A DNA stretch of 6,899 nucleotides from an uncultured Bacteroidales bacterium (GTDB lineage Bacteria > Bacteroidota > Bacteroidia > Bacteroidales > Paludibacteraceae), in assembly GCA_946184195.1 (NCBI GenBank), contig CAMHEP010000078.1:1-6899 (forward strand), in the 5' to 3' direction. Positions within the stretch are counted from its first letter, which is position 1. The number at the start of each line of letters is the position of its first letter. A model generated the notes under the pieces. That model was given only the letters and a program-made list of their open reading frames with translations, was not told the DNA's origin and made no database searches. The position numbers and the translations under genes were made by a program. This document shows positions 1 to 6,702 of the stretch, in pieces.

Positions 1-1909
1 ATAACTTTTGGTTCTCTAATTGGTTGATAAGTTCAGCAGTACGGTTGTATAGGTCGTTAGGAGTGCCTGCCGCCGAAGGCGCATAGCGGGCAAACTCAGC
101 GGTGGCAATCACCTCCTGAGTCTCCTTGATGAGTGCTTCATCAATGCCTTTCTGACGAAGGATATCGGCAATTGTATCTTTACTCAGTTCGGCAGTAGGA
201 ATACTGAGTCGGTCGCTCAGGTAGGACATAGCCGCACGTTCGATCTCCTCGTAGAAGGATGCCCACTGCGTGTTGGTATCTTTGGACCCCTTCTCCAACA
301 GTTTCTTAGCGGCTTTGAGTCGCTTCTGTGCCACCTTGTTTGCTTTACGATAGCGTACTCGACGGATATCGGCATTCTCACGTATACGACGGCGGAAACC
401 GATGAAGAGTAGGATAGCCAACGTGAGAGGGATAAAGTATGCGGAGTAAATAGTTACGGGACGAAGGGCAAAGGCGGAACTGTTCGCGGATGAAGGGTTC
501 TGCATCACCTGTTCGTTGACATGGAGCGGACCTGAACTGATATAGCGGATATCGGAACCGAGTTGTCGGATATCTTCCTTTTGAGCACCATGATACTGTT
601 GCGGATGTACACCTTCTGCCGCGGGAGCTGTTTCGTTAGCTCCACGGGCTACATGGAGCGTATACTCAGGGGTACGCAAAGTCTTGTAGGCATCATCCCG
701 CGTATCGAAATAACTTAAGGTAACAGGCGGTATGGTATAGTCACCCGAGGCACGCGGTATGGCAAGCATCTCAATCGTTTTCGTACCGGTCACTCCCGAT
801 GTGGTAGTGCGGAAGTTATTGGTGACCTTGGGGTCATATAGTTCGAAGCCTTCGGGCCAATCAACGGCAGGTGTCTTGATGAGTTTCATGTTACCGGTAC
901 CGCTTATCTCCAGCTTAAGTGTAACCGGCTCGTTTGCCTTCAGGGTAGTGGTGGAGATAGAAGGGTTGAGCGAGAACGTACCGACGGCACCACTGAAGCC
1001 TGCAGGCTTGCCGGAAGGAAGTGCTGCGACGTGGATTGTTATACCGGGAGCGGTGAGAGGCTTGGTGACATTCGTATAACTGCCAAAGAAATCATCGAAG
1101 ATACTGCGTACCTGACTGCGAGTCTGCACTTGCAGCACTGCCTCGAAGGTGGCAGGATCAATCTTTATCTCGCCGGCATGTTGCGGATAAAGTAGAGTCT
1201 GGTAGAGCGTAGCCGTCTGGTAGTTACGTCCATTGTAATGCTCCAGTTCGGTTTGAATCTCTCCTTGCTCAATCTCCTGCTTGAGGAAACCTGTGAAGTC
1301 TGGCAACTTGGTGTTATTTGTGAACTGTGAGACGTTGACGTTCGCAAAATAGAGTTTATAGGTGAGCAGCACTGCCTCCTGTTCGTGCACATGGGTCTTA
1401 GTGACGATTGTGCGAATGAAGATATTGTCGGCGTTGGAGTTTTGGCTGCTTGTGCCACTTGAACGTTGTGCTGTTTGTCCGTTTGTACTATTGGACGTTT
1501 GATTGCTTGCACCACTCGGCTGTTCATCAGGGGGGAGCACGGTGATACGTACTCCGTTAGAGGTATATGAGTCACCACTCACACGAATAGATGCCGGCGG
1601 AATCGTGTATGTGCCGGCGGTATTCCCCATTAAGGTGAAGGTATAAGTTACCGTATAGGTAGATGTATGCTTCCCATTGACAATACTGATGGAACTGGAG
1701 GAGGAAGTATAGGGACCCGCTAAATGTTCAAAATATTCAAACTCAGGTGCCTGAAAGTCCTTGGCGCGCTGGTTGACGGTGTAAACCAACTGGAAGGGTT
1801 TACCCTGAATTACTTGTGCAGGTGCTTTAGCGCGGAACTCTACATCATCGGCTGCCCAAAGAGCAACTGATGTGATGAGTGCCATAAACAGATATATGTA
1901 TCGTTTCAT
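1..1909 (-). CDS. batD: BatD, exported oxygen-tolerance protein (3' end at or just beyond window edge)
   Basis: The frame is open from the ATG at 1909 to base 2, giving 636 residues. The final base is a T that could begin the stop codon. Residues 1-19 form a signal peptide (MKRYIYLFMALITSVALWA) with a basic start and a hydrophobic core. Two or more beta-sandwich regions follow: about 22-126, an Asn/Ser/Thr/Gln-rich linker at about 128-160, then about 161-430. The last region includes the BatD-type segment SGTGNMKLIKTPAVDWPEGF near 336-355, followed by ELYDPK. One membrane helix lies at about 487-505, then a very basic juxtamembrane stretch (RRRIRE) and a helical cytoplasmic tail to the end. 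Most of the protein would be periplasmic. The start is bounded by an in-frame TAA at 1921-1919. It lies 35 bp after the fusion gene and is the last bat gene visible. Length agrees with BatD proteins of about 600 residues, so little or nothing is missing. The family is linked to oxygen and stress tolerance without a known reaction. Confidence 0.93.
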   Translation of the reverse strand, partial: MKRYIYLFMALITSVALWAADDVEFRAKAPAQVIQGKPFQLVYTVNQRAKDFQAPEFEYFEHLAGPYTSSSSSISIVNGKHTSTYTVTYTFTLMGNTAGTYTIPPASIRVSGDSYTSNGVRITVLPPDEQPSGASNQTSNSTNGQTAQRSSGTSSQNSNADNIFIRTIVTKTHVHEQEAVLLTYKLYFANVNVSQFTNNTKLPDFTGFLKQEIEQGEIQTELEHYNGRNYQTATLYQTLLYPQHAGEIKIDPATFEAVLQVQTRSQVRSIFDDFFGSYTNVTKPLTAPGITIHVAALPSGKPAGFSGAVGTFSLNPSISTTTLKANEPVTLKLEISGTGNMKLIKTPAVDWPEGFELYDPKVTNNFRTTTSGVTGTKTIEMLAIPRASGDYTIPPVTLSYFDTRDDAYKTLRTPEYTLHVARGANETAPAAEGVHPQQYHGAQKEDIRQLGSDIRYISSGPLHVNEQVMQNPSSANSSAFALRPVTIYSAYFIPLTLAILLFIGFRRRIRENADIRRVRYRKANKVAQKRLKAAKKLLEKGSKDTNTQWASFYEEIERAAMSYLSDRLSIPTAELSKDTIADILRQKGIDEALIKETQEVIATAEFARYAPSAAGTPNDLYNRTAELINQLENQKL

Positions 1910-1944
1910 ATTCGTGGGTTATTTGCTATTTGTTAACGTATAAC

Positions 1945-3705
1945 TTACCAGTCTTTCTCAACACGTTTCTGACCACCTTGTTGTCGACGCAGTTTGTCTT
2001 GCGTATCTTGTTCGTCTTGCTGCAGAGCTTGTAGGATTTGCTCTGCAGTCTCCTTGTCCATACTGTCGGACTGTTCCTGCTGCTGCTGTTGCTCCTGCTC
2101 CTGCTTCTGATTTTGTTGGTCTTGTTGGTCTTGTTGGTCTTGGTTCTGCTGTTGCTGCTGTTGGTCTTGCTTCTGTTGATTCTGTTTTTGATCTTGTTTT
2201 TGTTGCTGCTGTTGCTGCTGTTGCTGTTGTTGCAACATCTCCATTGCTTTAATAAGGTTGTATCGCGTGTCGTTGTCTTTAGGATTGAGGCGTAGTGACT
2301 CCTTGTAGGCACTGACCGCATCGCCGAATTGTTGCTGTGCATACATGGCGTTACCGAGGTTATGGTAGACCTGCGAGAGATGTTCTTTTTGGCTTTTATT
2401 CTTCGGGTCCATTTGTTTCTCAGCCTTGGCATATGCCTCGGATGCCTCTTTATATTTCTCCTGACGGAAGAGGCTGTTACCGAGGTTGTAATAACTCTGA
2501 TAGGACTTATTGTTCTGATCCAATGCACGACGGTAGTTGAGTTCCGCCTTATCATAACGTTCCTTCTTATAATCACGGTTACCGTGACGAATATGTTCTG
2601 ACTCCTTGCCTCCCCAACGACTATTCTGTGCAGATATTGAGGTGGATAAAGCGAGTAGGAGGACAAGGATGGTGAGACGGTTCTCGCCGAAGATATTCCA
2701 ACGAGTGATGGACTTGTTCTTACGATTGAAGATAAAGAAGTCAATCACGAGTAGGAGCAGTGCCACGAGGGCAAAGGACTGATACTGCTCGTTGTAGTCG
2801 GAGAAGACACGGGTCTCGATATCCGCTGTAGCAAGTGAATGCAGTTCCTTCTCTAGAGCGCGTGTGGCGGTGTTTGTGTTGTCGCAACGCACATACATGC
2901 CTTCTGCAGCACCGGCAATGTCACGACACATCTCTTCATTGAGACGGGTGACGACAATGTTTCCCTGTCTATCTTTTCGAAAATCGTGTGTCCCGGGGAT
3001 GGGGATAGGACTTCCTTCGGGTTTACCGATACCGACCACATAGATGTGTATCCCGGCTTCGTGTGCAGCTTTGGCAGCAGCCATAGCGTCATCCTCGTGG
3101 TTTTCACCATCGGTGATGAGGATGATAGCCCGTCCAGCCTCGGACTCCTCGGCACCAAAAGCACGCACAGAGGTGTTGATAGCAGAACCTATAGCTGTTC
3201 CTTGTGTCTTGATAAGGTCGGGCGTGATGGAATTGAGAAACATCTTAGCCGACACATAATCACAGGTAATGGGCAACTGCACAAAAGCATCTCCGGCAAA
3301 GACAACGAGTCCGACCTTATCGTCCACCATCTTGTCAATCAATTTGGAGAGCATCTGTTTCGCACGGTCGAGACGATTAGGTGCAACGTCTTCGGCGAGC
3401 ATGGAGTTAGAGACGTCAAGGGCAATCATCACCTCGATACCTTGCCTTTTGACGGTTTTCTCCCTTTGTCCATATTGCGGACGCGCTGCTGCAAAGATGA
3501 GTAGCGTGAGAGCGACCATAAGTATGGAGAACTTCACCACCGGACGAACCCGTGATGCATTGGGCATCAGCTCCTCAAGGAGCGACGGGTCTCCAAACTC
3601 GAGTATACGTTTCCGTTGACGGCGGGTGATATAGATAAATGCTGCTATTAGGGTTGGAATGAGCAGTAGCAGCCAAAGCATTTCTATGTGAGCAAAACGA
3701 AACAT
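1945..3705 (-). CDS. batB: BatB-BatC fusion: membrane VWA domain joined to TPR/Gln-rich domain
   Basis: A 586-residue protein starting at the ATG at 3705. A TTG at 3711 would add two residues and overlap the batA stop, but the ATG is more likely. The BatB part (about 1-338) has helices at about 8-26 and 58-73, a VWA domain with a complete MIDAS (D97-V-S99-N-S101, Thr170, Asp199 in ITDGEN), and a helix at about 311-326. The BatC part begins with a hydrophobic stretch at about 344-359 ending SISAQ, which looks like a former signal peptide. Three TPR units follow (about 371-404, 405-438, 447-480), then a Gln-rich tract (492-546) and a short charged end. BatB and BatC are normally separate genes; here no stop and no ATG, GTG or TTG lies between them. 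Positive-inside charges put both VWA and TPR domains in the periplasm. The gap to batD is 35 bp. Proposed role: envelope scaffold in the Bat complex. Confidence 0.92.
   Translation of the reverse strand: MFRFAHIEMLWLLLLIPTLIAAFIYITRRQRKRILEFGDPSLLEELMPNASRVRPVVKFSILMVALTLLIFAAARPQYGQREKTVKRQGIEVMIALDVSNSMLAEDVAPNRLDRAKQMLSKLIDKMVDDKVGLVVFAGDAFVQLPITCDYVSAKMFLNSITPDLIKTQGTAIGSAINTSVRAFGAEESEAGRAIILITDGENHEDDAMAAAKAAHEAGIHIYVVGIGKPEGSPIPIPGTHDFRKDRQGNIVVTRLNEEMCRDIAGAAEGMYVRCDNTNTATRALEKELHSLATADIETRVFSDYNEQYQSFALVALLLLVIDFFIFNRKNKSITRWNIFGENRLTILVLLLALSTSISAQNSRWGGKESEHIRHGNRDYKKERYDKAELNYRRALDQNNKSYQSYYNLGNSLFRQEKYKEASEAYAKAEKQMDPKNKSQKEHLSQVYHNLGNAMYAQQQFGDAVSAYKESLRLNPKDNDTRYNLIKAMEMLQQQQQQQQQQQKQDQKQNQQKQDQQQQQQNQDQQDQQDQQNQKQEQEQQQQQEQSDSMDKETAEQILQALQQDEQDTQDKLRRQQGGQKRVEKDW
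2071..2232 (-). repeat. Gln-rich low-complexity tract in the BatC part
   Basis: About 54 codons made largely of CAA and CAG, encoding an 11-Gln run (492-502 of the fusion) followed by Gln broken by Lys, Asp, Asn and Glu. CAA and CAG are mixed, so it is not a pure triplet repeat. Gln-rich C-termini after TPR units are common in BatC proteins; it is probably a flexible linker or interaction region. Any length change by whole codons would keep the frame. On the plus strand it produces a spurious poly-Leu frame. Confidence 0.9.
2113..2139 (-). repeat. Three perfect 9-bp tandem repeats (Asp-Gln-Gln units)
   Basis: On the plus strand TTGTTGGTC occurs three times in a row with no mismatch, followed by a partial copy. 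On the coding strand this gives repeated Asp-Gln-Gln. The 9-bp unit is in frame, so slippage would change protein length by three residues without a frameshift. Confidence 0.85.
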
Positions 3706-3707
3706 AA

Positions 3708-4694
3708 TCAATTAGTAAGGGTTTTTAGTACAAAACAACGAATGAGTATCTCCAGAATGAGACAGATGAGTGCCGAGAACAGGAAAGGCATGAAATATTC
3801 GCTGCGTTTGGAGAACTCACGAACACGCAGTTTTGTTTTCTCCATTTGGTCAATCTGCTCATAGATACGTTTGAGTGAGTTGTTGTCTGTGGCACGGAAG
3901 TATTCACCTTCGGTGATATTGGCTATTCGACGTAATGTCTGTTCGTCGAACTCACCATCTACAGTGACATATTGAGGTCCGATAGGTGTTTGTATGAGAG
4001 CCCGTGAGGGTCCATGACTACCGATACCGATGCAGTAAACGCGTATGCCGAATGTCTTGGCTATCTCTGCTGCTGTTTGCGGGTCAATGTCACCGCGGTT
4101 GTTCGAACCATCGGTAAGCAAGATGATAACTTTGGACTTAGTGGGTGAGTCCTTCATACGATTAACTGCATTAGCCAACCCGAGTCCGATGGCTGTACCG
4201 TCTTCAATCATGCCGAACTTGACGGATTTAAAGAGGTTGACCAATACGGCATGGTCCGTGGTGAGGGGACATTGTGTGAAACTCTCGCCGGCAAAGACAA
4301 CCAAACCGATTTGGTCGTTCGGTCGTGCGAGTACAAAATTGGTCGCCACGTCTTTAGCTGCCTCCAATCGAGTCGGCTTGAGATCCTCTGCCAACATGGT
4401 ACCGGAAATATCGAGTGCCATCATTATATCTATACCTTCTGTTGATTCGGAAGACCAGCGATTGCTGAGCTGCGGACGAGCCAAAGCGAAGGAAAGGAGT
4501 ATGATAGCCAGCACTCGTAAGACAAAAGGTACGTGCAAGAGGTAGATACGTGCTGTCTTAGGGGTGCGGGCAAGGGGCTTAACGGACGACACTTGAAGCG
4601 AAGCGTCCTGGTCCCTCAGCCGCCAAATATACCAGCCGATAACCGGTATGAGAAGCAGCAGTAAAAATAAATATGCTGGAGATGCAAAGGTCAT
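3708..4694 (-). CDS. batA: BatA, membrane-anchored VWA protein
   Basis: A 328-residue protein of the usual BatA length and layout. There are two N-terminal membrane helices (about 7-24 and 54-72) and the conserved FALARPQL segment just after the second. A VWA domain (about 87-275) and a C-terminal helix (about 302-322) follow. The basic loop between the first two helices suggests it is cytoplasmic, placing the VWA domain in the periplasm. The MIDAS metal site is D95-x-S97-x-T99 (DISGT), Thr167 in EDGTAIG and Asp195 in LLTDGSNN. Thr replaces the usual third-position Ser, a conservative change that keeps the hydroxyl. The ATG at 4694 is bounded by an in-frame TAA at 4709-4707. The stop lies 2 bp before the batB ATG, so translational coupling is likely. 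BatA and BatB are thought to associate in the envelope; the substrate is unknown. Confidence 0.93.
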   Translation of the reverse strand: MTFASPAYLFLLLLLIPVIGWYIWRLRDQDASLQVSSVKPLARTPKTARIYLLHVPFVLRVLAIILLSFALARPQLSNRWSSESTEGIDIMMALDISGTMLAEDLKPTRLEAAKDVATNFVLARPNDQIGLVVFAGESFTQCPLTTDHAVLVNLFKSVKFGMIEDGTAIGLGLANAVNRMKDSPTKSKVIILLTDGSNNRGDIDPQTAAEIAKTFGIRVYCIGIGSHGPSRALIQTPIGPQYVTVDGEFDEQTLRRIANITEGEYFRATDNNSLKRIYEQIDQMEKTKLRVREFSKRSEYFMPFLFSALICLILEILIRCFVLKTLTN

Positions 4695-4713
4695 TGTTGT
4701 AACGGATTATGAG

Positions 4714-5643
4714 TTATGATAAATAGTCATCAGACGAATCAGATGAGTCGGACTTATCCGACTGCTCTGAGGGTTGCGGCGTTGTCTCGTTGACGAAATC
4801 GAATGCAGTCTTGAGTGCTAATTCGTTCTCATCAGGTGTAGCAGACCACTTGGCGAACTTGACAAGATCGGCTAAAGTAAGCATTTTCTTCAAGCGCTCA
4901 AACAGGTCTCTTTGCTCGGAGAGAATAGGTTTGAGTGCGCGCAGTGTCTCGTCGGACGTTTTCTCGGAAGAAGAAACCGAGTATCGGCGCGAGATATATT
5001 CGCGTACGACGTCCGTCAGTTCGGTATGATATTGTTTGGTACGTCCATCCTGCCATATTTTCTCCTCTCGAATGCGGTTGAGTTTCTCAAGCGCCACTTC
5101 CTCGGCGGGACGCAGCGGAACATTCGGCATCTCGGGTCCTTTATCACCACGGTATTTCCCGATGAAGCGATAGAGATAATAGGAACCCAATCCTAAAGCT
5201 ATGAGTGCAAATGCCAGTAGAATCCAACGGACGATGCCCCAAATCCATATAGGTGCTTTCATCACGGGTTTGATATCGGTAATGGCATTCGTCGTATCCA
5301 TGACAAACGGCTGTACTACATTGAGAGTCAATGCCTCTGAGAAGAAAGTGTCGGAACCGGAGACGAAAGGAATAGGATCAATATAGAAGAGTGAATCGTG
5401 GAACGAAGTGAGTGTGAGATACTGGTTGAGTTGGAGTCGTCCATCCTCCAAACGCACGGTATCGACAAGTGTTCTGTCCACTATCTCCAATTCGGGGGTG
5501 AGTGTCTCACCGTACACGGGCATCTGAAGTGGTGTTCCTGCTTCAACAGTCGCCTGTAAATGCAAGTCGGTTTGGTCACCCAAAAAGAGGGTGGTGGAGT
5601 CGATGCTCGCAGAAACTACTATGGCTAATAACAAATTGAACAT
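4714..5643 (-). CDS. Uncharacterised bat-operon membrane protein (exported domain, one TM, helical tail)
   Basis: A 309-residue protein without a standard gene name that I can assign. The N-terminus (MFNLLLAIVVSAS) reads as a short signal sequence or membrane stretch but has no Lys or Arg. Residues about 17-112 are beta-strand-like and probably periplasmic. One membrane helix spans about 134-158 (WIWGIVRWILLAFALIALG). A charged helical cytoplasmic domain covers about 175-288, and the last 20 residues form a Ser/Asp-rich tail. The layout of exported beta domain, helix and helical tail mirrors BatD, and the tail shows similar conserved positions. The start is fixed by an in-frame TAA at 5652-5650, three codons upstream. 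It follows the repeat-bearing 127-bp gap and precedes batA by 19 bp, so it is probably co-translated with the VWA proteins and part of the same envelope complex. A DUF4381-like family is possible but unverified. Confidence 0.85.
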   Translation of the reverse strand: MFNLLLAIVVSASIDSTTLFLGDQTDLHLQATVEAGTPLQMPVYGETLTPELEIVDRTLVDTVRLEDGRLQLNQYLTLTSFHDSLFYIDPIPFVSGSDTFFSEALTLNVVQPFVMDTTNAITDIKPVMKAPIWIWGIVRWILLAFALIALGLGSYYLYRFIGKYRGDKGPEMPNVPLRPAEEVALEKLNRIREEKIWQDGRTKQYHTELTDVVREYISRRYSVSSSEKTSDETLRALKPILSEQRDLFERLKKMLTLADLVKFAKWSATPDENELALKTAFDFVNETTPQPSEQSDKSDSSDSSDDYLS

Positions 5644-5693
5644 AACTATTTATTCCTTACCTACATGTTGGCTGTAAGTCTGCTTAATGTATT

Positions 5694-5726
5694 GTATATC
5701 TAACGTATATCTATCGTGTATCTATC
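5694..5726. repeat. Three tandem 11-bp repeats in the intergenic gap
   Basis: On the plus strand the units are GTATATCTAAC, GTATATCTATC and GTGTATCTATC, back to back, each differing from the next by one base. The 11-bp unit is close to one DNA helical turn, so the same face would be presented three times, as in some regulator-binding arrays. No binding protein is known to me for this motif, and it could be simple replication slippage. Confidence 0.7.
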
Positions 5727-5739
5727 GTCTTTGAAGGGT

Positions 5740-5760
5740 GGCAAATGGCGGGCAAATGCG
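5740..5760. repeat. Two direct copies of GGCAAATG
   Basis: GGCAAATG occurs at 5740-5747 and 5751-5758, each followed by GCG or CG, giving a near-tandem 10-11-bp duplication. It lies 10 to 30 bases from the DUF58 stop codon. The spacing matches the neighbouring 11-bp array, but the sequence does not. Function unknown. Confidence 0.55.
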
Positions 5761-5770
5761 TGAAAGAGCC

Positions 5771-6640
5771 TTATTGCTTGAATAGATGCATGAGTGCTTT
5801 GACATAATCTTCGTCTGTACGGACAGATACCGTGTTAGTTCCGGTCTTGGTGAAGAGTTCGTGGAGTGCGGTATTCCGTTTTGCCGCCACGTCAGCATAT
5901 CTATTCCGCGTCGCTTCGACGGACGAATCCACCCAGATACGCTGACCTGTTTCCGGGTCTTTGAGTTTTAGCAGTCCCACATCGGGCAGTTCTTCGTCAC
6001 GTCGGTCATAGACACGTATGACATTGAGGTCGTGACGATTGGCACATATCATGAGCGGTTTCTCCATCTCAGCGGGACGGTCAACCAGCAAATCGGAAAT
6101 AAGGAAAGCGGTGGAACGCCGTTTTTGTGCATTAGCGAAATAGTGGAGTGCACCGGCGATGTCCGTACCTTGCGACTCTGGCTCGTAGGAGAGCAGTTCT
6201 CGTATGATATGCAGTACGTGGGTTTTGCCCTTCTTGGCAGGGATGAATTTCTCTATTTTATCGGAGAAGAACAGTACGCCGACCTTATCGTTATTCTCAA
6301 TGGTAGAGAAGGCGAGCGTGGCAGCAACCTCTGCCATCATATCTCGTTTGAACTGACTGATAGAGCCGAAATTGCGACTTCCGCTGACATCGACGAGTAG
6401 CATGACGGTTAGTTCACGTTCTTCCTCAAAGACCTTGATATAAGGTTTGTTGAGACGTGCAGTGACATTCCAGTCAATAGAGCGTACATCATCCCCGGGT
6501 TGATACTCACGCACTTCGCTGAACGCCATACCACGCCCCTTGAACTGAGAGTGATACTCGCCGGCAAAGATATTGCGACTTAGACCTCGGGTCTTAATCT
6601 CAATCTTTCGAACCTTATTAAGTAATTCTTCGCTTGTCAT
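5771..6640 (-). CDS. DUF58 family protein (VWA-like fold, MoxR partner)
   Basis: A 289-residue soluble protein with no signal peptide or membrane helix. The DUF58 signature is at about residues 37-62, with SEVREYQPGDDVRSIDWN as its core. A VWA-like domain follows with a complete MIDAS metal site: D84-x-S86-x-S88 (DVSGS), Thr159 in QGTDIAG, and Asp183 in the ISDLL strand. Such proteins are cytoplasmic and are found next to MoxR ATPases, probably as their partner or adaptor; the reaction is unknown. The ATG at 6640 is well fixed because an in-frame TAA lies at 6646-6644, two codons upstream. The gene lies 62 bp after the MoxR stop. The 127-bp gap after it is the longest in the operon. Compared with BatA and BatB it lacks membrane anchors, so it is not a third Bat VWA protein in the strict sense. 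The family call is firm; the role is inferred from context. Confidence 0.93.
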   Translation of the reverse strand: MTSEELLNKVRKIEIKTRGLSRNIFAGEYHSQFKGRGMAFSEVREYQPGDDVRSIDWNVTARLNKPYIKVFEEERELTVMLLVDVSGSRNFGSISQFKRDMMAEVAATLAFSTIENNDKVGVLFFSDKIEKFIPAKKGKTHVLHIIRELLSYEPESQGTDIAGALHYFANAQKRRSTAFLISDLLVDRPAEMEKPLMICANRHDLNVIRVYDRRDEELPDVGLLKLKDPETGQRIWVDSSVEATRNRYADVAAKRNTALHELFTKTGTNTVSVRTDEDYVKALMHLFKQ

Positions 6641-6702
6641 TTGTTAAAAAGATATTGGACTACTTTGCTGAATGAAGAAGTACCGCTTCGCTAAAGGAGA
6701 GA

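Larger units (their letters stand above)
5644..5770. other. 127-bp intergenic gap with short direct repeats
   Basis: This is the only spacer longer than 62 bp in the operon. It lies between the DUF58 stop and the next ATG. It contains three 11-bp direct repeats (5694-5726) and two 8-bp direct repeats (within 5740-5760). I found no tRNA-like, riboswitch-like or strong terminator structure. A good Bacteroidota promoter (TTG about 20 bp upstream of TAnnTTTG) is not visible on the minus strand. A weak AAGGA-like ribosome-binding stretch lies about 10 nt before the downstream ATG. It could be a leader or processing site for the downstream genes, or simply a neutral spacer. Confidence 0.6.

Noticed and set aside
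1165..1578. 137-codon minus-strand open frame within BatD
   Set aside because: It is a shifted frame of BatD; the BatD frame is open for 636 codons with signal peptide and membrane helix.
2038..2295. Plus-strand poly-Leu open frame that looks like a membrane peptide
   Set aside because: It is the antisense of the CAG/CAA Gln tract; CTG and TTG codons arise automatically, and there is no other support for a gene.
1926..2744. A 272-codon open frame on the minus strand overlapping the BatB-BatC fusion
   Set aside because: It is a shifted reading of the TPR and Gln-rich region (Ser/Asn/Arg-rich, no recognisable domain), and the overlapping frame has clear VWA and TPR motifs.
2986..3504. 172-codon plus-strand open frame antisense to BatB
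   Set aside because: It has no recognisable domain, lies wholly inside the conserved VWA coding region and opposes an operon with all other genes on the minus strand.
3703..3711. TTG at 3711 as the batB start, overlapping the batA stop
   Set aside because: It would add only two residues; an ATG two codons later begins the conserved FRFAHIEML segment and lies 2 bp after the batA stop.
4045..4545. 166-codon plus-strand open frame antisense to BatA
   Set aside because: Its composition matches the complement of the VWA coding sequence and it has no family motif.
5700..5707. TACGTTAG on the minus strand as a Bacteroidota -7 promoter box
   Set aside because: It has one mismatch to TAnnTTTG and no TTG element at the expected upstream distance; the surrounding repeats explain the sequence.
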